A stretch of 46,141 bases of DNA from an uncultured Lachnospiraceae bacterium (GTDB lineage: Bacteria > Bacillota > Clostridia > Lachnospirales > Lachnospiraceae), in NCBI GenBank assembly GCA_910588565.1, contig CAJUPF010000019.1:1-46141 (forward strand), written 5' to 3'. The translations under genes and the position numbers were made by a program. Shown one piece after another: positions 7,990 to 16,175 of this stretch (the stretch's first letter is position 1; each line of letters opens with the position of its first letter). The notes under the pieces were generated by a model. It saw nothing but the letters and a program-made list of their open reading frames with translations, was not told where the DNA came from and searched no databases.

Positions 7990-9341
7990 AACAGGTTTTA
8001 GATTTCGCAGATATTATACTGGAAGCGCCATGCTATCTGGGATATCTGTGGATGGGAGAAAAATTCTGCAGCATGTGTTTATCAACTTCAAAAAAGAGAG
8101 GACAGTTGTTTTTGCTTTTGTCCTTTTGCGTCTGGTTATGCCTGGAAATTGGAAACAGGCAGTATTCTGTTCCTTATATATTCCCTGCGGCTCTAAACCG
8201 TATTTTTTTTACAGGGCTGATTCTATTACTCTTTGAGGCAGAAACAGAGAAGAAGATTCTGGCTGCGTTTCTGCTGATGACAGGAACAACGTTGGTGGGA
8301 AATGCCTGTGAGTCTTCTCTGATATGCCTGATTTTGTTTTTCCACCATACGGTAAAAAAGATACCGGAACCTTTTTTAAGCGAGTGGGAAGCCGGACTGA
8401 CAGATAGTGTCAGCCTTTTGCTGGTAATATTGGCTGTATACTGGATGTCAAAGCGTCTTGTATCTGTTTTTTATGGCAAGACAAGAAAATGGTATCTTGT
8501 GGCATCGATTCCCCTGTTTGTGATAATAGCTGTGATCGATATAGTAAACTGGGGTGCGTCGAACGGTATTATGGCCAGAAGCGGCGGCAATATGGGGCTG
8601 TATTATGATCAGATATTCAGCCATATGGAAATTTGCGTGCTGTCCGGCCTGTCCCTGTTTGCAGCGGGCTTTTTTGTGTTTGGAATGGAGCGGATATATC
8701 TGGAACAGGAAAAAAGCAGCCGCTGCCATGCGCAGATTGCAGTATACCAAATGTTAGAAGAACAGTATGGCCAGTCGGAACGGTTAAGGCATGATATGAA
8801 GAACCATATCATTGCCCTGTCGGGTTTGTTTTTGCGTAAAGAATGGGAGAAACTGGGGGAATATCTGAAAAACATGGAGGGCAGCGTCTTAGAGACGGGA
8901 GGTGATATCACAGGGAATAAGGCGGTGGATGCCCTGCTGTACCAGAAGCGGAAGCAGGCAGAACAAGGCAGGATCAAATGGGAATGTGATATACAGATAC
9001 CAGGCGTATGCTGTATTAATGCGTTCGATCTGTGCGTGCTGTTTGGAAACATACTCGATAATGCGCTTGAAGCGTGTGGAAGGCTGCAGGTTGATGCCAG
9101 CCGTTTTATTTCGGTACAGGCAAGGGCAGTAAAAAAATGTTTTCTTCTGGAAGCAAAAAACAGTATGGATCATATGGAACCATATACAGAAGGAGTTTCA
9201 AAAAAAGAAAATCCGCAGGAGCATGGAATCGGCCTGCAAAATATAGGCGATGTGGTGCGTAAGTATCATGGAGTATTGAAGATAGAAGCTGAAAACGGCG
9301 TCTTTGCGATTTCTGTTCTGATACCTTTGAACCTGGAATAA
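7986..9341 (+). CDS. GHKL-domain sensor histidine kinase (AgrC-like)
   Basis: The 451-residue protein has about six hydrophobic segments in residues 1-235, then a short coiled stretch and a GHKL kinase core. The phospho-acceptor is H269 in RLRHDMKNH, the N-box is NILDNALEA (355-363) and the G-box is HGIGLQNI (413-420). This matches AgrC-type quorum and stress sensors that pair with LytTR regulators, and the partner lies immediately upstream with a 4-bp overlap. No agrB or agrD homologue is visible nearby, so the signal is unknown. Confidence 0.9.
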   Translation: MKQVLDFADIILEAPCYLGYLWMGEKFCSMCLSTSKKRGQLFLLLSFCVWLCLEIGNRQYSVPYIFPAALNRIFFTGLILLLFEAETEKKILAAFLLMTGTTLVGNACESSLICLILFFHHTVKKIPEPFLSEWEAGLTDSVSLLLVILAVYWMSKRLVSVFYGKTRKWYLVASIPLFVIIAVIDIVNWGASNGIMARSGGNMGLYYDQIFSHMEICVLSGLSLFAAGFFVFGMERIYLEQEKSSRCHAQIAVYQMLEEQYGQSERLRHDMKNHIIALSGLFLRKEWEKLGEYLKNMEGSVLETGGDITGNKAVDALLYQKRKQAEQGRIKWECDIQIPGVCCINAFDLCVLFGNILDNALEACGRLQVDASRFISVQARAVKKCFLLEAKNSMDHMEPYTEGVSKKENPQEHGIGLQNIGDVVRKYHGVLKIEAENGVFAISVLIPLNLE

Positions 9342-9465
9342 TGCCACATATAACATCAAACAGGCTATTTGAAACAGAAACCTAATACCGCGCATCGATG
9401 CCGCCGAAACAACAGATGAAGATAGATAAATTTGGATGAAACGCAATAAAAAAGGAGGCGGCGCG

Positions 9466-9957
9466 ATGCATGTAAAGACGATGGAAGGACTTGTAGGCGC
9501 AAGGACCAATATGAACCTGCTGAATACTCCTATGCGTGTCTTTAAGGAGGCAAGACGCAAAGGCGATCTGGCAACCATGGAACGGGCAATGGGATATGTC
9601 GGCGAATTTGCAGATAAAGCAGAGGAATACAAGGCAGAAGCGGATAAAGGAATGGAAGAAGACGCAAAAGAGGCTAAGGAAAAAGCAAAAGAGTTGTGTG
9701 AAGAAGCAATCCAAACACGCCGGGAAGAACGTGAAAAACTGGAAGCGAGGATTGAGGAAAACGGCAGTTTATCTGCCAGTGTGGATACCATAGATCTTAG
9801 CGAGGAAGGAAAAGTATTATCAGACGATCGCATAGAGTTGGATCATACAGGATTGGATGAAAGCAAAGCAGATACTGTAAAAACGCCAGTAACTTATACC
9901 AAAACAGGACAGGCGCTTCCTATTGAACCGAGTGTGAGTATCTCCGTTTCTGTATAG
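9466..9957 (+). CDS. Small, charged, helical protein of unknown function
   Basis: The 163-residue protein starts at the ATG preceded by AAAAGGAGG. Residues 1-35 (MHVKTMEGLVGARTNMNLL onward) look like a conserved, non-secretory N-terminus. Residues about 40-105 are almost all K, E, A, R and D and are predicted to form a long coiled coil. The C-terminal third is acidic, then proline and threonine rich. There is no signal peptide or membrane segment. It stands alone between the two-component system and a terminator at 9998. I do not recognise a named family. Confidence 0.75.
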   Translation: MHVKTMEGLVGARTNMNLLNTPMRVFKEARRKGDLATMERAMGYVGEFADKAEEYKAEADKGMEEDAKEAKEKAKELCEEAIQTRREEREKLEARIEENGSLSASVDTIDLSEEGKVLSDDRIELDHTGLDESKADTVKTPVTYTKTGQALPIEPSVSISVSV

Positions 9958-9997
9958 TGGGAATATGGAAAACAGCCGGAAAACAACAGTGATATAT

Positions 9998-10027
9998 CGG
10001 ATTGCGTAAGCAGTCCGGTATTTTTTT
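9998..10027 (+). terminator. Intrinsic terminator
   Basis: CGGATTGC-GTAA-GCAGTCCG forms an 8-bp stem with one G-U pair and is followed by GTATTTTTTT. It ends the transcript of the small helical protein before the GntR promoter. Confidence 0.85.
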
Positions 10028-10065
10028 ATTTAAAAAAGGTGTAAACTATTTATGTAAATTATTCA

Positions 10066-10095
10066 TTGCATGATACATAAGAATTAGTATACAAT
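10066..10095 (+). promoter_or_regulatory. Promoter of the GntR/FCD regulator gene
   Basis: TTGCAT (10066-10071) and TACAAT (10090-10095) are 18 bp apart, about 35 bp before the start codon at 10131. No copy of the ATACATCAGATGTAT operator is seen here, so strong autoregulation through that site is not apparent. Confidence 0.5.
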
Positions 10096-10130
10096 AGAAT
10101 AATGAAAAGTAAGACAGAAGGGATAAACGG

Positions 10131-10835
10131 ATGTACAGCAATAATAAAAAGGGCAAAAAGTCTCTGGGGGCGCAGACAGAGGATGAGCTGATGAAATACA
10201 TTCTGCAGGAGCCGATTGAACTGGGACAGAAGATTCCCAATGAATACGAACTTGCAGAACGCTTTGGCGTTGGGCGCAGTACGATCCGGGAGGCAGTAAA
10301 AGGACTGGTATCACGGGGGATACTTGAGGTGCGCAGAGGTTCCGGAACCTATGTCGTGAATACAAATTCTGTGGCTGAAGATCCGCTTGGGCTTGGCAAG
10401 TTTGAAGATAAATATAAGATGGCACTGGACTTGTTTGAAGTGCGCCTTATGATTGAGCCGGAGATAGCCGCTCTGGCGTGCAGGAATGCATCGGAACAGG
10501 AACTGGAAAAACTGAAAAGACTGTGTGATGAGACAGAACAGCTGTACCGGGGCGGCCATAATCACATTGGCAAAGATATTGAATTTCATACCTGCATCGC
10601 AAGGTGCAGTAAAAACCAGGTTGTAGAGACTCTGGTTCCGGTGATTAATACGGCAGTCTATACGTTTGCAAATCTGACACATCGTTTGTTGATCGAAGAA
10701 ACACTGGAAACTCACCGGGCGATTACGGACGCTATATGTAAGCGGGATTCGGTAGGAGCGAGATGTGCGATGATGATGCATCTGACCTATAATCGTCAGA
10801 CGATTATAAAGCTTCTGGAAGACAGAGAGGCGTAG
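10131..10835 (+). CDS. GntR-family transcriptional regulator, FadR/FCD subfamily
   Basis: The 234-residue protein has an N-terminal winged helix (about 15-75, LAERFGVGRSTIREAVKGL) and an all-helical FCD effector domain (about 95-225) with the usual metal or carboxylate-binding histidines (FHTCIARCS near 145 and THRAITDAI near 195). FCD regulators commonly sense sugar acids and repress their catabolic genes. It heads the aldonate locus, and three palindromic sites lie between it and gntP. AGAAGGG precedes the ATG. The effector is probably the imported acid or its 2-keto-3-deoxy derivative (inference). Confidence 0.92.
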   Translation: MYSNNKKGKKSLGAQTEDELMKYILQEPIELGQKIPNEYELAERFGVGRSTIREAVKGLVSRGILEVRRGSGTYVVNTNSVAEDPLGLGKFEDKYKMALDLFEVRLMIEPEIAALACRNASEQELEKLKRLCDETEQLYRGGHNHIGKDIEFHTCIARCSKNQVVETLVPVINTAVYTFANLTHRLLIEETLETHRAITDAICKRDSVGARCAMMMHLTYNRQTIIKLLEDREA

Positions 10836-10843
10836 GCAAGTTG

Positions 10844-10858
10844 ATACATCAGATGAAT
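10844..10858. promoter_or_regulatory. Candidate GntR operator, site 1 (imperfect)
   Basis: ATACATCAGATGAAT matches the perfect site at 10969-10983 at 13 of 15 positions. It starts 9 bp after the regulator's stop codon and about 125 bp upstream of site 2, which could allow DNA looping. Confidence 0.5.
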
Positions 10859-10904
10859 TTTATGGTTTTCAAATGACCGGAAAAAAAATAGGTAAAATAT
10901 ACAA

Positions 10905-10941
10905 AAAAATAGAGGTCCTATAGGGATATTTTCGTTTTTTT
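10905..10941 (+). terminator. Possible terminator between gntR and gntP
   Basis: A weak hairpin built on AAATA...TATTT and TCC/GGGA around TATA is followed by TTTTCGTTTTTTTT. The stem is poor in G and C but the U-tract is long. It would separate the regulator transcript from the gntP operon. Confidence 0.4.
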
Positions 10942-10968
10942 TGTGTAATAATATAGAATTAAAAAGAA

Positions 10969-10983
10969 ATACATCAGATGTAT
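10969..10983. promoter_or_regulatory. Candidate GntR operator, site 2 (perfect palindrome)
   Basis: ATACATC-A-GATGTAT is a perfect 15-bp dyad whose last base is the first base of the -35 box. Repressor bound here should hinder polymerase. The odd-centred form with short half-sites is typical of FadR-type GntR proteins. Confidence 0.7.
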
Positions 10984-11011
10984 TGACTAAAATTGCACTA
11001 GATAATAGAAT
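10983..11011 (+). promoter_or_regulatory. gntP operon promoter
   Basis: TTGACT (10983-10988) and TAGAAT (11006-11011) are separated by 17 bp. The likely start lies near 11018, giving a leader of about 80 nt. Operator site 2 abuts the -35 and site 3 lies just downstream of the start, so the promoter is bracketed by regulator sites. Confidence 0.65.
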
Positions 11012-11028
11012 AAAACCACAATAACATA

Positions 11029-11043
11029 AGACGTCAGATGTTA
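11029..11043. promoter_or_regulatory. Candidate GntR operator, site 3 (imperfect)
   Basis: The core ACGTCAGATGT (11031-11041) matches the site 2 core ACATCAGATGT at 10 of 11 positions. It lies about 60 bp downstream of site 2, within the expected transcribed leader of gntP. Confidence 0.5.
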
Positions 11044-11096
11044 TAAGAGCCGTAAAATTCAAACAAAATTATAAAAATATGAAGGAGGTAATAAAT

Positions 11097-12455
11097 ATGG
11101 CGAATGAAGCAATGGCATTGAATCCAACCAGACTGGTGATCGCGGCAATTGTAGGCCTTGCAGTGCTTCTTCTGTTAATTATTAAATGTAAAGTACAGGC
11201 AATGGTTTCAATTCTGGTAGGGGCGATTGTGATAGGTCTTGGGGCAGGTATGCCGTTTGAGGATATTGTAACAGCAGTAAATGACGGTATTGGCAATACG
11301 TTAAAGGGGATTGCGTTGTTGGTAGGCCTTGGTTCTATGTTTGGCGCGATACTGGAAGCCTCCGGAGGAGCGCAGACGCTTGCCGTCAGTATGGTAAAAT
11401 GGTTTGGTGATAAGAAGGCGGCCTGGGCGTTGGGAATTACAGGCCTGGTGATTGCTATGCCGGTGTTTTTTGACGCCGGACTGATTATTCTGATTCCGCT
11501 TGCGTTTTCACTTGCAAAAAGAACAAACCGTTCCTCTCTGTTTTACGCGATTCCGCTTTTGGCAGGACTTGCCGTAGGACATGCCTTTATTCCGCCTACG
11601 CCAGGCCCGGTTTTAGTAGCGACGATGCTGGATGTGGAATTGGGATGGGTAATTATGGTAGGTGTTTTGTGCGGTATCTTTTCTATGATAGTGGCAGGTC
11701 CCGTATGGGGTTCTGTCTGTGGAACTAAGTATATGGTCCCGGTTCCGGAGCATGTGGCAAAACAGGAAGACTTTGATGAGTCAAAGCTTCCGAATTTCTG
11801 GACAATCGTAGGCATTATTCTGATTCCACTGGTATTGATTATCCTGGATTCCGTCGCAGGAGTGGTTCCGGCGCTTGGCGGGCTGGCGCCTATTTTCGGA
11901 TTCCTTGGAGAACCTTTTGTCGCGCTTTTAATTGCGACCATCGCAGCAATGCTGATTCTTGGCATAAAACACGGATACAATATGGATGAATTGGAAAAGA
12001 TTATGACAAAATCGTTAGAGCCGACAGGGCTGATTCTTCTGGTAACGGCCTGTGGCGGGGTGCTTCGGTATATGCTTCAGTATTCCGGACTTGGGGATCT
12101 GATCGGGAATGCGGTAGCTTCTGCAAATCTTCCCATTGTGGTAGTAGCGTTTGTGGTAGCCGCGCTGGTAAGGATTTGTGTAGGTTCCGCAACGGTTGCT
12201 ATGACAATGGCAGCGGGAATTATTGCGGCAATGCCGGGAATTGCAGAATTGTCCCCATTGTATCTGGCATGTACGACAGCGGCAGTGGCAGGAGGAGCAA
12301 CGGTTTGTTCACACTTTAATGATTCCGGTTTCTGGCTGGTGAAGTCATTGGTGGGAATGGATGAAAAAACGACATTGAAGACATGGACGATTATGGAGAC
12401 ACTCGTAGGAGGCACAGGGTTTTTAGTTGCGTTTGTGATTTCATTTTTTGCATAG
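11097..12455 (+). CDS. GntP-family sugar-acid permease
   Basis: The 452-residue protein is strongly hydrophobic, with roughly a dozen membrane segments and the GntP-family run MPVFFDAGLIILIPLAFSLA near residue 125, PPTPGPVLVA near 165 and SHFNDSGFWLVK near 405. AAGGAGGTAATAA places the start at 11097. Family members are proton symporters for gluconate and related acids. As the first gene after the operator cluster it should import the substrate of the dehydratase encoded next. The exact acid (gluconate, galactonate, xylonate or another) cannot be told from sequence. Confidence 0.92.
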   Translation: MANEAMALNPTRLVIAAIVGLAVLLLLIIKCKVQAMVSILVGAIVIGLGAGMPFEDIVTAVNDGIGNTLKGIALLVGLGSMFGAILEASGGAQTLAVSMVKWFGDKKAAWALGITGLVIAMPVFFDAGLIILIPLAFSLAKRTNRSSLFYAIPLLAGLAVGHAFIPPTPGPVLVATMLDVELGWVIMVGVLCGIFSMIVAGPVWGSVCGTKYMVPVPEHVAKQEDFDESKLPNFWTIVGIILIPLVLIILDSVAGVVPALGGLAPIFGFLGEPFVALLIATIAAMLILGIKHGYNMDELEKIMTKSLEPTGLILLVTACGGVLRYMLQYSGLGDLIGNAVASANLPIVVVAFVVAALVRICVGSATVAMTMAAGIIAAMPGIAELSPLYLACTTAAVAGGATVCSHFNDSGFWLVKSLVGMDEKTTLKTWTIMETLVGGTGFLVAFVISFFA

Positions 12456-12526
12456 AGTGAATCTAAGAATTGCCTGTTACGAAGATTTGTTATAAAATAT
12501 CAGAATAGAAAAGGAGAAGGAACAGA

Positions 12527-14275
12527 ATGGAATTAAGAAGTCAGAAGCTGCGCAAAGATGCACCGGAGTTAGACCCGCTGCGCATAGGAACCGGATGGAA
12601 GCCGGAAGATCTCTCAAAACCGCAGGTAATGATTGAAAGCACCTATGGCGACAGTCATCCGGGAAGCGGACATCTGAATATTTTAGTAGAGGAAGTACGG
12701 AGAGGAATTGAAGAGGCGGGAGGATATGGTGCCCGTTATTATTGTACGGATATATGCGATGGAGAGAGCCAGGGGACGGATGGGATTAATTACAGTCTGG
12801 CAAGCCGTGAAATGATTGCGAATATGATTGAAATCCATGCCAATGCGACCCCCTTTGACGCAGGCGTATATCTGGCAAGCTGTGACAAGGGAATGCCGGG
12901 GAATCTGATGGGGCTTGCAAGAGTGGATATTCCTTCTGTGGTAGTGCCGGGAGGGACAATGAACGCAGGCCCGGATATGCTGACATTAGAACAGCTCGGC
13001 ATGTACAGCGCACAGTACCAGCGCGGGGAAATTGACGAGGAGAAACTGAACTGGGCAAAGTGCAACGCCTGCCCAAGCTGCGGCGCGTGCTCGTTTATCG
13101 GCACGGCTTCCACCATGCAGATTATGGCGGAAGCTTTAGGGCTTGCGCTTCCCGGAAGCGCATTGATGCCTGCAACGAGCCCGGATTTGCTTGCGTTTGC
13201 AAGACAGGCAGGTTCACAGGCAGTAAAGCTTGCGTCTATGCCGCATATGTGCCCAAGCGATATTGTGACGATGGAGAGCTTTGAAAACGCGATTCTTGTC
13301 CATGCCGCTGTTTCAGGGAGCACCAACTGCCTGCTGCACATTCCGGCGGTTGCGCATGGATTTGGCATTGAGATTACCGGAGATACGTTTGACAGGCTGC
13401 ACAGGAATGCCAGATATCTTCTGGATATCCGCCCGGCGGGACGCTGGCCGGCAGAGTGTTTTTATTACGCGGGAGGCGTTCCGGCGATTATGGAGGAGAT
13501 CCGCGGACATCTTCATCTTGGGGTTATGACTGTGACAGGGAAGACGCTGGGAGAGAACCTGGACGAGCTGAAACGAAATGGCTTCTATGAACGGTGTGAT
13601 AAATGGCTGCAGGAGTTTAATAAACGCTATCAGGTTTCCCTGACAAAAGAAGACATTATCCGTCCTTATGAGAATGCGATTGGGACAGATGGAAGCATTG
13701 CCATATTAAGAGGAAATCTGGCGCCGGAAGGGGCGGTAATCAAGCATACTGCCTGTCCGAAGGAAATGTTTCAGGCAATATTAAGAGCAAGGCCCTTTGA
13801 CAGTGAAGAGGAATGCCTGGATGCGGTCTTAAAGCATAAGGTGCAGAAAGGCGATGCGGTATTTATCCGTTATGAAGGGCCGAAAGGCAGTGGGATGCCG
13901 GAGATGTTTTATACTTCTGAGGCAATCAGCAGTGATAAGGAGCTGGGAAGAAGCATTGCATTGATTACAGACGGGCGGTTTTCCGGAGCGTCCACAGGGC
14001 CGGTGATTGGGCACTGCAGCCCGGAAGCAGTAGACTGCGGGCCGATAGCCCTTGTAGAAGAAGGGGATCTGATTGAAATCGATATAAAAGAGAGGAAGCT
14101 GAACATTATCGGTATTGCCGGAGAGCGCAGGACGATGGAAGAAGTGGAGGCTGTTCTGGCAGAACGCAGAAAGAACTGGAAGCCGCGGGAGCCAAAATAC
14201 AAAAAAGGCGTTCTGCGCCTGTTCAGTGAACATGCGGCAAGCCCTATGAAGGGCGCTTATCTGGACTATGAATGA
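12527..14275 (+). CDS. IlvD/Edd-family sugar-acid dehydratase
   Basis: The 582-residue protein belongs to the iron-sulfur dehydratases. Expected cluster ligands are C77 (ICDGESQG), C119 (SCDKGMPGN) and C188 within CPSCGACSFIGTASTM; GRFSGAST near residue 485 is the conserved C-terminal active-site motif. The genes around it (permease, two KDG-type kinases, KDPG aldolase) argue for an aldonate dehydratase giving a 2-keto-3-deoxy acid rather than IlvD of branched-chain amino acid synthesis. AAAAGGAGAAGG precedes the ATG. The length is near that of IlvD and sugar-acid dehydratases. Confidence 0.88.
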   Translation: MELRSQKLRKDAPELDPLRIGTGWKPEDLSKPQVMIESTYGDSHPGSGHLNILVEEVRRGIEEAGGYGARYYCTDICDGESQGTDGINYSLASREMIANMIEIHANATPFDAGVYLASCDKGMPGNLMGLARVDIPSVVVPGGTMNAGPDMLTLEQLGMYSAQYQRGEIDEEKLNWAKCNACPSCGACSFIGTASTMQIMAEALGLALPGSALMPATSPDLLAFARQAGSQAVKLASMPHMCPSDIVTMESFENAILVHAAVSGSTNCLLHIPAVAHGFGIEITGDTFDRLHRNARYLLDIRPAGRWPAECFYYAGGVPAIMEEIRGHLHLGVMTVTGKTLGENLDELKRNGFYERCDKWLQEFNKRYQVSLTKEDIIRPYENAIGTDGSIAILRGNLAPEGAVIKHTACPKEMFQAILRARPFDSEEECLDAVLKHKVQKGDAVFIRYEGPKGSGMPEMFYTSEAISSDKELGRSIALITDGRFSGASTGPVIGHCSPEAVDCGPIALVEEGDLIEIDIKERKLNIIGIAGERRTMEEVEAVLAERRKNWKPREPKYKKGVLRLFSEHAASPMKGAYLDYE

Positions 14276-14290
14276 CTGGGGGATCTTTGA

Positions 14291-15379
14291 ATGGTACATG
14301 AAAATCCGCTGCTGAAAGAAAACTGCAATTCTCACAGGTTTCTTACAATTGGAGAGATTATGCTCCGTCTTACGCCGCCCAATTATGAAAAAATCAGAAT
14401 GGCGTCGAATTTTGAAGCCAGTTATGGCGGCAGTGAGGCAAATATAGCGCTGGCGCTGGCAAATCTTGGAATAGACAGTACATTTTTTACCGTTGTGCCA
14501 AATAACAGCCTGGGAAAAAGCGCGGTCAGAATGCTGCGAAGCAATGACGTACACTGCACGCCGGTTATTTTAAGCACACCGGAACAGACGCCGACACACC
14601 GCCTGGGAACGTATTATCTGGAGACGGGATATGGAATCCGTTCCAGCAAGGTGATTTATGACAGGAAAAACAGTGCGATCGCTGAATATGATTTTTGTTC
14701 TTATGATTTTGACGCACTGCTTGAGGGATTTACTTGGCTCCACTTAAGCGGGATTACGCCGGCGCTTGGGGCAAATTGCAGAGATATGATACTGCGCTGC
14801 TTAAAAGCCGCAAAGGAAAAAGGAATGATTACCAGCTTTGATGGGAATTTCCGAAGCACACTTTGGACATGGGAGGAGGCGAGAGATTTTTGTACGAAGT
14901 GCTTACCTTATGTGGATGTATTATTTGGAATTGAGCCATATCATTTGTGGAAGGATGAAACAGATCACAGTAAAGGAGACTGGAAAGACGGTATGCCTTT
15001 TCAGCCGGACTATGAGCGGCAGGATGAGATTTTTCAGGTGTTTGCCAGGCAATATCCGAATCTCAAATGCATCGCGCGTCATGTGCGCTATGCCCACAGC
15101 GGAAGTGAGAACAGCCTGAAAGCGTATATGTGGTATGAAGGCCATACCTTTGAGAGCAGGCTGTTTACGTTTCATATTCTTGACCGCGTGGGCGGGGGAG
15201 ATGCATTTGCCAGCGGTTTAATCTATGCGATGATGAACCATTACAGGCCGATGGATATGGTAAATTTTGCAGTTGCAAGCAGCGCCTTAAAGCATACCAT
15301 CCGGGGCGACGCCAATATTACAGATGACGCGGCGGCAATCCGGAATCTGATGAATATGAATTATGATATCAAACGCTGA
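14291..15379 (+). CDS. PfkB-family kinase, 2-keto-3-deoxy-sugar-acid kinase type (first copy)
   Basis: The 362-residue protein has the PfkB start (FLTIGEIMLRLTPPNYEKIRMA near 18), the substrate-side GGSEANIALALANLG (about 46-60) and the ATP/anion-hole motif DRVGGGDAFASGL near 298 with the catalytic aspartate. The GEIMLRL opening is typical of 2-keto-3-deoxygluconate kinases (KdgK). It starts 15 bp after the dehydratase stop. It is longer than most KdgK proteins, with an insert rich in charged and aromatic residues around 205-255. A second kinase lies downstream of the aldolase. Confidence 0.87.
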   Translation: MVHENPLLKENCNSHRFLTIGEIMLRLTPPNYEKIRMASNFEASYGGSEANIALALANLGIDSTFFTVVPNNSLGKSAVRMLRSNDVHCTPVILSTPEQTPTHRLGTYYLETGYGIRSSKVIYDRKNSAIAEYDFCSYDFDALLEGFTWLHLSGITPALGANCRDMILRCLKAAKEKGMITSFDGNFRSTLWTWEEARDFCTKCLPYVDVLFGIEPYHLWKDETDHSKGDWKDGMPFQPDYERQDEIFQVFARQYPNLKCIARHVRYAHSGSENSLKAYMWYEGHTFESRLFTFHILDRVGGGDAFASGLIYAMMNHYRPMDMVNFAVASSALKHTIRGDANITDDAAAIRNLMNMNYDIKR

Positions 15380-15414
15380 TAACGGCGGATGATACCCTGG
15401 CGTAAAGATAAGAA

Positions 15415-15458
15415 GCATCCGGCTCCCCGCCGCAGGCGGCTTTCAGTGAGCCGGATGC
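15415..15458 (+). other. Strong intercistronic stem-loop
   Basis: GCATCCGGCTC (15415-15425) pairs perfectly with GAGCCGGATGC (15448-15458), with an inner GCCG-CAGG-CGGC hairpin in the loop. No T-run follows, so it may attenuate, protect or mark processing of the mRNA between the first kinase and the aldolase rather than terminate. TATAAT at 15486-15491 without a good -35 could be a weak internal promoter. Confidence 0.6.
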
Positions 15459-15517
15459 CTGTAACAGCGAAGGTATCTGAACTGTTATAATATTTTAGAA
15501 GAAAGGAAAATCGTATT

Positions 15518-16156
15518 ATGAAAACAATAGCAGAACAGTTTTATGAGTATGGAGTTGTACCGGTAGTTGTTTTAGAGGACGCAAAAGATGCGCTTCCTCT
15601 GGCAAAAGCGCTGACGGAAGGAGGCCTGCCCTGTGCAGAGGTGACATTCCGTACAGAAGCGGCAGAGGAATCCATTCGTCTGATGAGCGGCGAATATCCG
15701 GATATGCTTGTAGGGGCAGGAACGGTATTAACGACAGAGCAGGTGGATCGTGCCGCAGCGGCAGGGGCAAAATTTATTGTAAGCCCTGGATTTGATCCGG
15801 AAATCGTGGATTATTGCCTGGAAAAAGATATCCCTGTATTTCCAGGATGCATCACGCCTTCCGAGGTGGCGCAGGCAGTTAAGCGCGGTATGCGTGTGCT
15901 GAAATTTTTCCCGGCGGAACAGGCAGGCGGCGTTGCTATGATAAAAGCAATGGCAGCTCCCTATACCATGGTGAAATTTATGCCGACAGGCGGGATCAGC
16001 GCAAAGAATTTAGAGGAATATCTTAGCTGTGATAAGATTATCTGCTGCGGCGGAAGCTGGATGGTAAAAGGCGATCTGGTGAAAAACGGTGAATTTGACA
16101 AGATACGTGAACTGACAAAAGAGGCTGTAGAACTGGCGGCTTCTATCCGAAAATAA
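15518..16156 (+). CDS. eda: KDPG/KHG aldolase (2-keto-3-deoxy-6-phosphogluconate aldolase)
   Basis: The 212-residue class I aldolase has the Schiff-base lysine K129 in VLKFFPAE, the proton-transfer glutamate E41 in EVTFRT, GAGTVL at 66-71 and phosphate-binding MPTGGIS near 157. It would cleave the phosphorylated keto-deoxy acid to pyruvate plus a triose phosphate. AAGAAAGG precedes the ATG. It lies between two kinases and directly before the second one (19 bp). Confidence 0.93.
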   Translation: MKTIAEQFYEYGVVPVVVLEDAKDALPLAKALTEGGLPCAEVTFRTEAAEESIRLMSGEYPDMLVGAGTVLTTEQVDRAAAAGAKFIVSPGFDPEIVDYCLEKDIPVFPGCITPSEVAQAVKRGMRVLKFFPAEQAGGVAMIKAMAAPYTMVKFMPTGGISAKNLEEYLSCDKIICCGGSWMVKGDLVKNGEFDKIRELTKEAVELAASIRK

Positions 16157-16175
16157 GTGAGGGGAGAGGATACTT

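Noticed and set aside
9198..9833. 211-codon serine-rich reading frame on the minus strand
   Set aside because: It mirrors the K/E-rich coiled-coil gene and the end of the histidine kinase gene; low-complexity serine content is a by-product.
13829..14554. 241-codon reading frame on the minus strand
   Set aside because: It lies antisense to the dehydratase and first kinase, has no ribosome site and has no recognisable protein features.
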